The notes below the pieces were generated by a model, which saw nothing but the letters and a program-made list of their open reading frames with translations, searched no databases and had not been told where the DNA came from. The position numbers and the translations under genes were made by a program. From DASVBJ01 sp036375895 (lineage in GTDB: Bacteria > Actinomycetota > Actinomycetes > JACCUZ01), in assembly GCA_036375895.1 (NCBI GenBank), contig DASVBJ010000265.1, positions 1 through 28,996 of the forward strand: DNA of 28,996 bases. Direction: 5' to 3'. Positions 14,563-21,623 of the stretch are shown in pieces. Position 1 is the stretch's first letter; every line of letters begins with the position of its first letter.

Positions 14563-14721
14563 TCAGGCCTTGCCGAGGATGCGGTTCAGCTTGGTGCCGC
14601 ACACCGGGCAGGTGCCCTGCGCCATGCGGCGACCCGACTCGCTGACCTTCACCTCACCGGTGAAGTCGCGCTTCTCCTTGCACTTCACGCAGTAGGCCTC
14701 TCCGGTGTAGCTCTCAGCCAC
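14563..14721 (-). CDS. DUF5679 small zinc-ribbon protein
   Basis: This 52-residue protein has two CxxC pairs, AYCVKCKEKR near the N-terminus and GTCPVCGTKLNRILGKA at the C-terminus, the usual form of actinobacterial DUF5679 proteins (a four-cysteine zinc ribbon). The middle FTGEVKVSESGRRMAQ is the conserved linker. GTG at 14719-14721 is the start, with GGAGG 5 nt upstream on the minus strand. It is divergent from the crotonase gene, with about 200 bp between, and is followed by a 19-bp perfect hairpin. The function is unknown. Abundant small ribbons like this often bind RNA or ribosomes, but nothing here shows that. Confidence 0.88.
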   Translation of the reverse strand: MAESYTGEAYCVKCKEKRDFTGEVKVSESGRRMAQGTCPVCGTKLNRILGKA

Positions 14722-14910
14722 AGGTCCTCCTCGTTCTCGGTCGACATCGGCGTCCAGCGGGGGATCGCCCGCCAGGACCTGTCGTCACCCTACGGCAGCC
14801 CCGGAGCGCAGCGTGGGAGGCGGGTCCTGAGCGTGGCTCACGCGTACGCCGAGCGTCGTCCGCGGGGCCGGTCGGCCGGGGTGTGACGGGGGCCACCCGA
14901 CCCCCTTCGC

Positions 14911-14924
14911 TAGCCTCGGGCGCC
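14911..14924 (+). promoter_or_regulatory. Likely -10 element for a leaderless crotonase transcript
   Basis: TAGCCT at 14911-14916 ends 8 nt before the ATG at 14925, with no ribosome-binding sequence in between. No clear -35 is seen. Confidence 0.42.
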
Positions 14925-15743
14925 ATGGACGAGCGGCCGTACGGCGACCTCAGCGACCTGCGCGACCTGCGGGCCAGCCGGCGCGACGACGGGGTCGTCG
15001 TGGTCACGCTCGACCAGCCGGAGCGCCGCAACGCGATGTCGGCGGACATGACGACGTCGTGGGGGCGGGTGATGGCCGCGCTGCGCACCGACCGCTCCGT
15101 GCGGGCGGTCCTCGTCACCGGCGAGGGGAGCGCGTTCTGCGCGGGCGGCGACGTGTCCTGGATCGGTGCCGAGCCGGACGCCTCGGTCGACCAGCTGCGC
15201 GACCGGATGATGGCGTTCTACCGCACCTGGCTCTCCGTCCGGGACCTCGAGGTCCCCACCATCGCGGCGGTCAACGGGGCCGCGATCGGCGCCGGCCTGG
15301 CCGTGGCGCTGGCCTGCGACCTGCGCTACGCGGCGGAGGACGCCCGGCTCGGCATGCCGTTCACGACGCTCGGCATGCACCCGGGGATGGCGTCCACCTG
15401 GCTGGTGCCCGAGGTGGCGGGGATGGCCGTCGCGCGGGAGATGCTGCTCACCGGGCGGATCGTCACGGGCGCAGAGGCTGCCGCCATGGGGCTGGTGAAC
15501 CGCGCGTTCCCCGGGCAGGGGCTGCGCGACGCGGCGTTGGCGGTGGCCGCGTCGGTGGCGGCGACCGCGCCGGTCGCCGCGCGGCTCACCAAGCAGGCGC
15601 TCGCCGGAACCGGGCACGCGTCCTTCGACGCGGCGCTGAAGTGGGAGGCCCTCGCCCAGCCCGTGACCCTCGCGACCGAGGACCTGCAGGAGGGCCTGCG
15701 GGCGCAGCGGGAACGCCGCGCGCCGCGGTTCACCGGTCGCTGA
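14925..15743 (+). CDS. Enoyl-CoA hydratase/isomerase (crotonase) family protein lacking both hydratase glutamates
   Basis: The 272-residue protein has the crotonase CoA-binding and oxyanion-hole motifs: SAFCAGGDVSWI (73-80 region) and AAVNGAAIGAGLAVALACDLR (112-134), then GMPFTTLGMHPGM and the MLLTGRIVTGAEAAAMGLV segment. Aligned with mitochondrial crotonase, the two catalytic glutamates (Glu144 and Glu164) fall on Ala126 and Phe146. A normal hydratase mechanism is therefore unlikely, and an isomerase, hydrolase or other acyl-CoA activity should be considered. Start at ATG 14925 (leaderless), since an upstream in-frame GTG at 14883 has no ribosome site and lies before the promoter. It ends with a 14-bp overlap with the convergent methyltransferase gene. 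No fatty-acid degradation genes are adjacent. Confidence 0.85.
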   Translation: MDERPYGDLSDLRDLRASRRDDGVVVVTLDQPERRNAMSADMTTSWGRVMAALRTDRSVRAVLVTGEGSAFCAGGDVSWIGAEPDASVDQLRDRMMAFYRTWLSVRDLEVPTIAAVNGAAIGAGLAVALACDLRYAAEDARLGMPFTTLGMHPGMASTWLVPEVAGMAVAREMLLTGRIVTGAEAAAMGLVNRAFPGQGLRDAALAVAASVAATAPVAARLTKQALAGTGHASFDAALKWEALAQPVTLATEDLQEGLRAQRERRAPRFTGR

Positions 15744-16482
15744 GCCGGGCGGTCTGCCGGCGGAAGAGCCCCGCCCAGAGGAACGCCTCGCCGAACAGCT
15801 CGGAGTCGGGGGGCATCTGACGCATCCGGCGCAGCTCGACCTCGGTCAGCCACCCGAAGGTGCTGCGCAGGTCGGCGTCGGTGTAGGCGAGGCCGCCCGA
15901 CAGCCGCCCGGCGCGGTAGAAGCTGTCGTCGGGGTCTTCGGACCCCATCGCGCCCGCTGCGAAGCACGCCAGGCCGAACGCCCCGCCCGGCGCGAGCGTC
16001 CGCTCGAGCAGCGACCGGTAGCTGATGCGCCGGTGCGGTGGCAGGTGGTGGAAGCAGCCGGAGTCGTACACGAGGTCGTACGCCGGCTCCGAGACGTCCC
16101 AGTCGAAGATGCTCGCCCGGACGAAGTCGACCTCGACTCCCGCCTCATCGGCGCGCTCGCGACCCCAGTCCAACGCGGCGGGCGACAGGTCCAGCGCGTC
16201 GACGCGGTAGCCCTGTTGGGCCAGCCAGACCGCGTTGCGGCCGGGACCGCAGCCGAGGTCGAGAGCCCGGCCACCCGCGGGCGCCCGCAGCCGGCCCTCG
16301 TGGTGCCAGGTCACCAACGACTCGTCCGGCACCGGCCGGAAGAACGGGACGCCACGGCTGCGGTCGTCGTAGAAGCCGTCCCACCATCGTGCGCCCCGGT
16401 CGGTCCAGCGGTCGGCCTCCGATTCGAACATCGAGTCGAGCAGGCGGAGGACATCCTCGACGGTCTGGATGCTGCGGGTCAC
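15730..16482 (-). CDS. Class I SAM-dependent methyltransferase
   Basis: The 250-residue protein has motif I ALDLGCGPGRNAVWLAQQG at about 73-91 followed by an acidic strand end VDALDLSPAALDW (motif II). It also has VDFVRASIFDW (motif III region), YDLVYDSGCFHHL (motif IV) and LAPGGAFGLACF (motif V). It is a cytoplasmic Rossmann-fold methyltransferase. The N-terminal 60 residues (ARWWDGFYDDRSRGVPFF) are typical of small-molecule methyltransferases of the TehB/thiopurine type. The acceptor is unknown. GTG at 16480-16482 is preceded by AGAGGAAG, 9 nt away. A longer frame to 16575 would cover the leader hairpin and is less likely. It is preceded by a consensus promoter and a large leader hairpin, and overlaps the crotonase gene tail to tail by 14 bp. 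Confidence 0.88.
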   Translation of the reverse strand: MTRSIQTVEDVLRLLDSMFESEADRWTDRGARWWDGFYDDRSRGVPFFRPVPDESLVTWHHEGRLRAPAGGRALDLGCGPGRNAVWLAQQGYRVDALDLSPAALDWGRERADEAGVEVDFVRASIFDWDVSEPAYDLVYDSGCFHHLPPHRRISYRSLLERTLAPGGAFGLACFAAGAMGSEDPDDSFYRAGRLSGGLAYTDADLRSTFGWLTEVELRRMRQMPPDSELFGEAFLWAGLFRRQTARLSDR

Positions 16483-16543
16483 GGGCCGGCTTCCTCTCAG
16501 GGGGCGTCCGGACATCCTCCCTCGCAGGCGGCGCCCGGGCATC

Positions 16544-16622
16544 ACGAAGCCCCCGGAGGCGGCCGGCCGGATCACTCGCCTTCCCCTTGCGAGCGTGCCG
16601 GCCGGTGTCCCGGGGGCTTCGT
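16544..16622 (-). promoter_or_regulatory. 79-nt structured leader hairpin of the methyltransferase gene
   Basis: Positions 16544-16556 pair perfectly with 16610-16622 (13 bp). Inside, CCGGCCGG 16563-16570 pairs with 16598-16605 and CTCGC 16575-16579 with GCGAG 16589-16593, with asymmetric internal loops and a nine-base A/G-rich apical loop on the minus strand. The predicted transcription start falls at the foot of the stem. A 60-nt single-stranded stretch and the ribosome site follow. It resembles no riboswitch class I know. It may be a leader switch, an mRNA-protecting 5' hairpin or a protein site. Confidence 0.6.
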
Positions 16623-16629
16623 CGCGCGA

Positions 16630-16658
16630 ACGCTAGGAGCCCGCGGCGGGCTCGTCAA
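16630..16658 (-). promoter_or_regulatory. Consensus-like SigA promoter for the methyltransferase gene
   Basis: On the minus strand the -35 TTGACG (16658-16653), a 17-bp spacer and the -10 TAGCGT (16635-16630) match the housekeeping promoter pattern well. The expected start point is about 16622-16624, right at the base of the leader hairpin and about 140 nt before the GTG start codon. Confidence 0.7.
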
Positions 16659-16676
16659 CGCTGCGGCACGGTGCCC

Positions 16677-16814
16677 TGTGGAGTGCGTTGTGGAGGGGAT
16701 GGGGACGCCGCGGGGTGTCGCTGTGGAGGAGCGGTTCACGTACCTGTGGAAAAGCTTGGGGATGGTTGCGAAACCCCTTGCTGACCTGCGGCGATGCGAT
16801 CCACCGGCTGTGGA
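16677..16814 (+). repeat. Cluster of five TGTGGA hexamers upstream of the DUF45 gene
   Basis: TGTGGA occurs at 16677, 16689, 16722, 16745 and 16809, all on the same strand, in the divergent gap between the methyltransferase and YgjP-like genes. The copy at 16745-16753 (TGTGGAAAA) is the reverse complement of TTTTCCACA, which fits the DnaA box pattern TTWTNCACA. The other four match only its TCCACA core. Confidence 0.5.
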
Positions 16815-16828
16815 GGGAAGAAAGTCTG

Positions 16829-16840
16829 TAGTTTCTGGGC
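16829..16840 (+). promoter_or_regulatory. Likely -10 element for the leaderless DUF45 gene transcript
   Basis: TAGTTT at 16829-16834 lies 6 nt before the ATG at 16841, with no ribosome-binding sequence between. It is the clearest of the leaderless-type starts here. Confidence 0.5.
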
Positions 16841-17407
16841 ATGCCCGAGCAGCCCGTCGAGGGCGACGCCGCCGCCGTGGAGGTGCGCCGAAGCGCCCGC
16901 CGTCGCCGGACCGTGTCCGCCTACCGCGACGGCGACCGCACGGTGGTGCTCATCCCGGCCCGCATGACGCGCTCCGAGGAGCGGCACTGGGTCGAGGTCA
17001 TGCTCGAGCGGCTGGCGAAGCAGGACCGCCGCCGCCGGCCCGGGGACGGCGAGCTGATGGCGCGGGCCCGCGAGCTCTCCCGGCGCTACCTCGGCGGGCG
17101 GGCGCAGCCGGCCAGCGTGCGGTGGGTGTCCAACCAGGGCAGCCGATGGGGGTCGTGCACACCGGCCGACGGCACGATCCGGCTCTCGACGCGGCTGCAG
17201 GGCATGCCCGGCTGGGTGGTCGACTACGTCCTCGTGCACGAGCTGGCCCACCTGATCGTCCCGGGGCACGGGCCGCGGTTCTGGGCCGAGGTCGAGGGCT
17301 ACCCCCGCCACGAGCGGGCCCGCGGCTACCTCGAGGGCGCCGCCGCGGCCGCAGGGCTGCAGATGGACGACGAGGTCGACGGTGCCGGCCCCGAGGACGG
17401 CGCGTGA
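16841..17407 (+). CDS. YgjP/DUF45 family metal-dependent hydrolase (M48-like)
   Basis: The 188-residue protein has a zinc-metallopeptidase signature, HELAHLIVPGH, with His133, Glu134, His137 and a further His143 before PRFW, preceded by the family motif WGSCTPADGTIRLSTRL. This is the YgjP-like (DUF45, often labelled M48) family, a compact predicted cytoplasmic metallopeptidase. The fold resembles the wss1/SprT group, but the substrate is unknown. The N-terminal 60 residues (RRSARRRRTVSAYRDGDRTVV) form the usual beta-rich start of the family. The start is fixed by a leaderless promoter. The stop overlaps the next gene by GTGA, so the two form one unit. Confidence 0.87.
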   Translation: MPEQPVEGDAAAVEVRRSARRRRTVSAYRDGDRTVVLIPARMTRSEERHWVEVMLERLAKQDRRRRPGDGELMARARELSRRYLGGRAQPASVRWVSNQGSRWGSCTPADGTIRLSTRLQGMPGWVVDYVLVHELAHLIVPGHGPRFWAEVEGYPRHERARGYLEGAAAAAGLQMDDEVDGAGPEDGA

Positions 17408-18003
17408 CCAGGCGCCTCGTCGCCGTCCTCGCACCGCCGCCCGTCCCGGGCTTCCCCTCGGCCGGTCTGCGCGCCGCGATGGTCGAGGACGGGTACGAGA
17501 CGGTGGCCGCCCTCGAGCTCGTCGAGCCGGTGCTGGCACTCGGGGCGGACCCTGCGGACGACGACCTGCAGGGCGTGGTCTGGCCGGGCACGCCGGTGCT
17601 GCGGCTGCCGGAGCGCACCGTGACGGCCGCCCTCGCCGGGCTGGCCGCCCTCGGGGCCGACGAGGCGACGGTGGTCGCCGGCGACGTGCCCGACCTGCCC
17701 GGCCTGCTCATCGGAAAGCTGCACCGCGGCCTCGGCTCGGCCGAGGTGGCGGTCCTGCCCGCGGCGGACGGGGGGCTGGTGGCGCTGGCCACCCGCTGCC
17801 CCGTGCCGGACTGGGTGCGGTCCGCGGCCGTCGACCTCGACAGCCGCGACGCGCTCGAGCTGCTGCGAGCGGCCGCGCCCCGGCGTACGGCCGTGTCGGT
17901 CGGGCCGGGCTGGCACCGGGTGCGCGTGCCCTCGGACGTCGCCTCGCTCGACCCCGGCCTCGAGGGCTGGGATCTCACCCGGCAGCAGCTGGGTCGCGGC
18001 TGA
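17404..18003 (+). CDS. Nucleotidyltransferase-like (DUF2064/CofC-like) protein
   Basis: The 199-residue product begins with GTG overlapping the upstream stop. A central GDVPDLPGLLIGKL segment followed by AVLPAADGGLVALA resembles the GD-P-LP and PADDGG elements of the DUF2064 and MobA/CofC glycosyl- and nucleotidyl-transferase folds. However, the N-terminal nucleotide-binding motif is not obvious (VAVLAPPPVPGFP). It may be a degenerate or divergent member. Coupling to the metallohydrolase suggests a shared but unknown job. A hairpin follows directly after the stop. I am fairly sure of the coding frame and much less sure of the family. Confidence 0.6.
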   Translation: MTRRLVAVLAPPPVPGFPSAGLRAAMVEDGYETVAALELVEPVLALGADPADDDLQGVVWPGTPVLRLPERTVTAALAGLAALGADEATVVAGDVPDLPGLLIGKLHRGLGSAEVAVLPAADGGLVALATRCPVPDWVRSAAVDLDSRDALELLRAAAPRRTAVSVGPGWHRVRVPSDVASLDPGLEGWDLTRQQLGRG

Positions 18004-18006
18004 CCG

Positions 18007-18029
18007 CCCCCGCGGGCGTGCCCCGGGGG
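18007..18029 (+). terminator. GC hairpin at the end of the DUF45 unit
   Basis: CCCCCG (18007-18012) pairs with CGGGGG (18024-18029), and GGG 18014-18016 with CCC 18021-18023 inside, four bases after the stop. No T tract. Confidence 0.5.
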
Positions 18030-18105
18030 TGCCGGGTGCAGGTGCGGTACGTCCGTTAGTCACATGCAGCCATTGCTGCCGGGCGGCCGCTGGCTTACCA
18101 CAGAG

Positions 18106-18142
18106 TCAGCGCATGTTCAGGTTCGGTCAGCACAGCGTCAGG
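18106..18142 (+). promoter_or_regulatory. Operator with four TCAG half-sites upstream of the RND operon
   Basis: TCAG begins at 18106, 18117, 18127 and 18138, a spacing of 11, 10 and 11 bp on one strand, which is one helical turn. The second copy is in GTTCAGGTTC, a ten-base string also present in the operator at 26292-26301. Tandem half-sites one turn apart are typical for OmpR/PhoB-family response regulators. The region 18004-18326 otherwise holds no gene. Confidence 0.62.
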
Positions 18143-18244
18143 TCGACGGCGCAAGGGCTCGAGGGGAAAGCGGTCATCAGCGGTCCCGGCTGACGGGGGA
18201 GGGGGTTCGCCGGGCGCGCCGGGCACGACGTCGTGTGCACTGCC

Positions 18245-18300
18245 GCAGACGTCCAGACAGTCCACAGATGGGATCTCCCGTCGGCGACCCGGACGTCTGC
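18245..18300 (+). repeat. 10-bp inverted repeat in the RND operon leader
   Basis: GCAGACGTCC at 18245-18254 and GGACGTCTGC at 18291-18300 are exact reverse complements separated by 36 bp. TCTCCC at 18274-18279, in the loop, could instead pair with GGGAGA (18310-18315) of the ribosome site before ATG 18327. It may be a leader fold affecting translation or a second dyad operator. Confidence 0.45.
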
Positions 18301-18326
18301 TCAGCCATTGGGAGAGGTGGGGACCG

Positions 18327-21300
18327 ATGGGTTGGCTGTCACGTGGGGCCGTGCACTTCCGTGTCCTGGTGCTCGCCGTCGCCGCCGGCCTGCTGGGCCT
18401 GGGCTTCGTCCAGCTGCGCAGCGCACCGGTCGACGTGCTCCCCGAGTTCACCCCCCCGTACGCGGAGATCCAGACCGAGGCGCTGGGCCTGTCCGCGAAC
18501 GAGGTCGAGCAGCTGATCACCGTGCCGCTCGAGGCGGACCTGCTGAACGGTGTGGAGGGTGTCCAGGTCCTCCGCTCGAAGTCGATCCCGGGTCTGTCGT
18601 CGATCGTCCTGGTCTTCGCGCCCGGCAGCGATATCTACCGCGAGCGTCAGCTCGTGGAGGAACGGCTCACCCAGGCCCACGCGCTGCCCAACGTGTCGAA
18701 GCCTCCGACGCTGCTCAACCCCCTGTCCTCCTCCAACCGCGTCCTCATGATCGCGCTGTCCTCGGACAAGCTCTCGGGCATCGAGCAGTCCGTGATCGCG
18801 CGGTGGACCCTGCGGCCCCGCCTGATGGGTGTGCCCGGTGTGGCCAATGTCGCGGTGTGGGGCATGCGCGACCAGCAGCTGCAGGTCCAGGTCGACCCCG
18901 CACGCCTGCGCGACCGAGGCGTGACGCTCAACCAGGTCATCCGGTCCGCCGGCAACGCGCAGGTGGTCTCACCGTTGACCTTCCTCGAGGCGTCGACGCC
19001 CGGCACCGGCGGCTTCATCGAGAGCCCCCAGCAGCGGCTGCAGGTGCGGCACCTGATCGAGAAGATCGCCGACCCGGAGGAGCTGGGCAAGGTCCCGGTG
19101 GAGGGCACGGGTGGACGGCTGCGGCTGGCGGACGTCTCGACCATCGTCGTCGACCACCAGCCGCTGATCGGGGACGCGGTCGTGAACGGGGGTCCCGGGC
19201 TCCTGCTGGTCGTGGAGAAGTTCCCCGGTGCCGGCACCCTCGAGGTGACGAAGGGAGTCGAGGACGCGCTCGAGGCCCTGCGTCCGGGGCTGTCCGGGAT
19301 CCAGACCGACACGTCGATCTTCCGGCCCGCGGCCTACCTCGAGGACGCGCTGGGCAACCTGGGCTGGGCGGTCGGTGCCGGCCTCCTGCTCATGCTGCTG
19401 GCCGTCGCAGCACTCATGCGCTGGCGAGCGATGGTGGTCGCTCTGGTGACGGTGCCGCTGTCGCTCGTGGTGGCGGCCCTCGTGCTGGCCGCGTTGGGGC
19501 AGAGCTTCAACGCCCTCCTGCTGGCTGGACTCGCGGCGGCCGTCGCGGTCGTCGTCGACGAGGCCGTGACCCCGGCGGACAGCATCATGCGCCGGCTCCG
19601 ACAGCTCCCGGTCGACGGCGGGGACGGCGGGCGCCTGTCGCGCGACGCGGCGATCCTCGCGGCCTCACGGGAGGTCCGGACGCCGTTGGTCTACGCGACG
19701 GTCATCGCCCTGCTGGCCGTCGTGCCGGTGGCGGTGCTCGGCGGCCGGCCCGGGGACTTCTTTGCGCCGACGGCGTTGGCGTACGCCGTGGCCGTGATCG
19801 CCGCGATGCTTGTCGCAGCGACCGTCACCCCGGCGCTGTCGACGTTCCTCTTCGCCCGGTGGCGACAGCCCGGCGCCGGGGCAGCGGCGACGAGCTGGAC
19901 GAGTCGCGCACGCAGCGGCTACACGGCCGCGCTGGGACGTTTCAGCAGCAGGCTGCTCCTTCCGCTGACGGCCGTGGGCGCCTGCCTCGTCATCGGGCTG
20001 GTGCCCCTGCTGTGGCTGCACGGCTCGCTGATCCCCACGTTCAAGGACCAGGCCGTGCTCGTCCGGCTCGAGGCCCAGCCCGGCACGTCCGACCCGCGGA
20101 TGTCGGAGGTCGCCAGCGAGGTCGGCCAGCGACTCGAGGCCATCCCGGGCGTCGGCGGTGTGGCCGCCACGATCGGGCGTGCCGTCACCGGCGACCGCGT
20201 CAGCGACGTCAGCTCGAGCGACATCTGGGTCAGCATCGACCCCGGCAGCGACCATGACGCCACGCTGGCGGCGATCAGGGATGCCGTCCGCGAGACGTCC
20301 GGACTGCAGCACGAGGTGGTGACCTACTCGGCGCAGAAGGTTCGTGATGTCGGCGCTGTGCGCAACGGCGACAACCAGGTGACCGGCAACCGCCTGGACC
20401 TGCTCACCGGCTCGGACAAGCCCCTCGTGGTCCGCCTGTTCGGCCAGGACTATGCCGAGCTGCAGCGCCAGGCGGCACGGGTCGAGAAGGTCATGAGGGA
20501 GGTCGACGGCGTCGTCGACCCCAAGGTGGAGCTCCCGCCGATGCAGCCGACGGTCGAGATCGAGGTCGACCTCGACAAGGCCCAGGCTGTCGGCATCACC
20601 CCGGGAGAGGTCCGGCGTGCCGAGGCGACCCTGCTGCAGGGCATCCAGGTCGGCAGCATCTTCCAGGAGCAGAAGGTCTTCGACGTCGTAGTCCAGGGCG
20701 CGGCGAGCACCCGAGCCAGCGTCGACGACATCCGTAACCTTCTCCTCGACCGCCCGGGTGGAGATCACGTGAGGCTGGGCGACGTCGCGGACGTCCGCGT
20801 GGTGGCGGTCCCCGCGGTCATCGACCGCGATGCCGTCTCCCGGCGGCTCGACGTGGTCGCGGACGTCAGCGGCCGCAGTGTCGGCGCCGTGGCCGCCGAC
20901 ATCGAGGGCCGCGTCGCGCAGCTGAGCTTCCCGATGGAGTACCACGCCGAGGTGTTGCAGGAGAGCACCGGCCAGGAGATCGGCACGGGCCGGGTCATCG
21001 GCTTCGCCGTCGGCGCCGTCGTCGCCGCGTTCCTCCTGCTGCAGGCGGCCTTCCGCAGCTGGCGGCTGGCGGCCCTCGTGTCCGCGCTGCTGCCGGTCTC
21101 CCTTGCGGGGGGAGTGGTGGCCGTGGCGCTCCAGGGCGGCTCGTTCACCCTGGGCTCGGCCCTCGGGCTGCTGGCCGTGCTGGCCTTGACGGTGCGCACG
21201 AACATCCTGCTGGTGGCCGGCCACCGGTCGCTGGAGCGGGCCGGGGAGGGTCCGGGGAGGGCGGTCACGGTGACGCACGCCGCCGGCGAGCGGTTCCTGC

Positions 21301-21623
21301 CGGTCATCACGTCGACCGTCGCGCTGGCGCTGCTGGTCTCGCCGGCCGTCCTCCTCGGCTCCCGCGCCGGGCTGGAGATCGTGCACTCCATGTCGGTCGT
21401 GCTCCTCGGTGGCCTGGCCACGTCCCTGCTGGTCACGCTGTTCGCCCTGCCGGCCCTGTACCTGCACGTCCGGCCCGGCGCACCTGCTGACGACTTCGAC
21501 GGTCAGGCCGAGCCGCGTGGGCCTGACTGGGCACGGGCCGGGGACGGGCGCATGGACGGCGACGGCATGCCGCGCCAGCGGGCGGTCCCGGTCGACGTCG
21601 AGGACGAGAAGTCGATCCCATGA
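18327..21623 (+). CDS. CusA/HME-like RND transporter permease, divergent partner
   Basis: The 1098-residue protein has the RND layout: a first transmembrane helix, a large extracytoplasmic loop starting DVLPEFTPPYAEIQTEALG, a block of transmembrane helices from about 345, a second large loop and a last block from about 890. These pumps use the proton gradient to export metals or organic compounds. In the proton-relay helix it has Asp411-Glu412 (VVVDEAV) where the sister protein has Asp-Asp, and the following DVEN is replaced by PADS. In the late relay helix it has Arg957 (TVRTNIL). It ends in a 50-residue charged hydrophilic tail. The stop overlaps the lipoprotein gene (ATGA). Probably the non-identical partner in a heteromeric pump with the permease at 22119. 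Confidence 0.85.
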   Translation: MGWLSRGAVHFRVLVLAVAAGLLGLGFVQLRSAPVDVLPEFTPPYAEIQTEALGLSANEVEQLITVPLEADLLNGVEGVQVLRSKSIPGLSSIVLVFAPGSDIYRERQLVEERLTQAHALPNVSKPPTLLNPLSSSNRVLMIALSSDKLSGIEQSVIARWTLRPRLMGVPGVANVAVWGMRDQQLQVQVDPARLRDRGVTLNQVIRSAGNAQVVSPLTFLEASTPGTGGFIESPQQRLQVRHLIEKIADPEELGKVPVEGTGGRLRLADVSTIVVDHQPLIGDAVVNGGPGLLLVVEKFPGAGTLEVTKGVEDALEALRPGLSGIQTDTSIFRPAAYLEDALGNLGWAVGAGLLLMLLAVAALMRWRAMVVALVTVPLSLVVAALVLAALGQSFNALLLAGLAAAVAVVVDEAVTPADSIMRRLRQLPVDGGDGGRLSRDAAILAASREVRTPLVYATVIALLAVVPVAVLGGRPGDFFAPTALAYAVAVIAAMLVAATVTPALSTFLFARWRQPGAGAAATSWTSRARSGYTAALGRFSSRLLLPLTAVGACLVIGLVPLLWLHGSLIPTFKDQAVLVRLEAQPGTSDPRMSEVASEVGQRLEAIPGVGGVAATIGRAVTGDRVSDVSSSDIWVSIDPGSDHDATLAAIRDAVRETSGLQHEVVTYSAQKVRDVGAVRNGDNQVTGNRLDLLTGSDKPLVVRLFGQDYAELQRQAARVEKVMREVDGVVDPKVELPPMQPTVEIEVDLDKAQAVGITPGEVRRAEATLLQGIQVGSIFQEQKVFDVVVQGAASTRASVDDIRNLLLDRPGGDHVRLGDVADVRVVAVPAVIDRDAVSRRLDVVADVSGRSVGAVAADIEGRVAQLSFPMEYHAEVLQESTGQEIGTGRVIGFAVGAVVAAFLLLQAAFRSWRLAALVSALLPVSLAGGVVAVALQGGSFTLGSALGLLAVLALTVRTNILLVAGHRSLERAGEGPGRAVTVTHAAGERFLPVITSTVALALLVSPAVLLGSRAGLEIVHSMSVVLLGGLATSLLVTLFALPALYLHVRPGAPADDFDGQAEPRGPDWARAGDGRMDGDGMPRQRAVPVDVEDEKSIP

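Noticed and set aside
16677..16814. Replication origin suggested by DnaA-like boxes
   Set aside because: Only one of five repeats is a full DnaA box, there is no AT-rich unwinding region, and dnaA, dnaN, gyrase or rpmH are absent.
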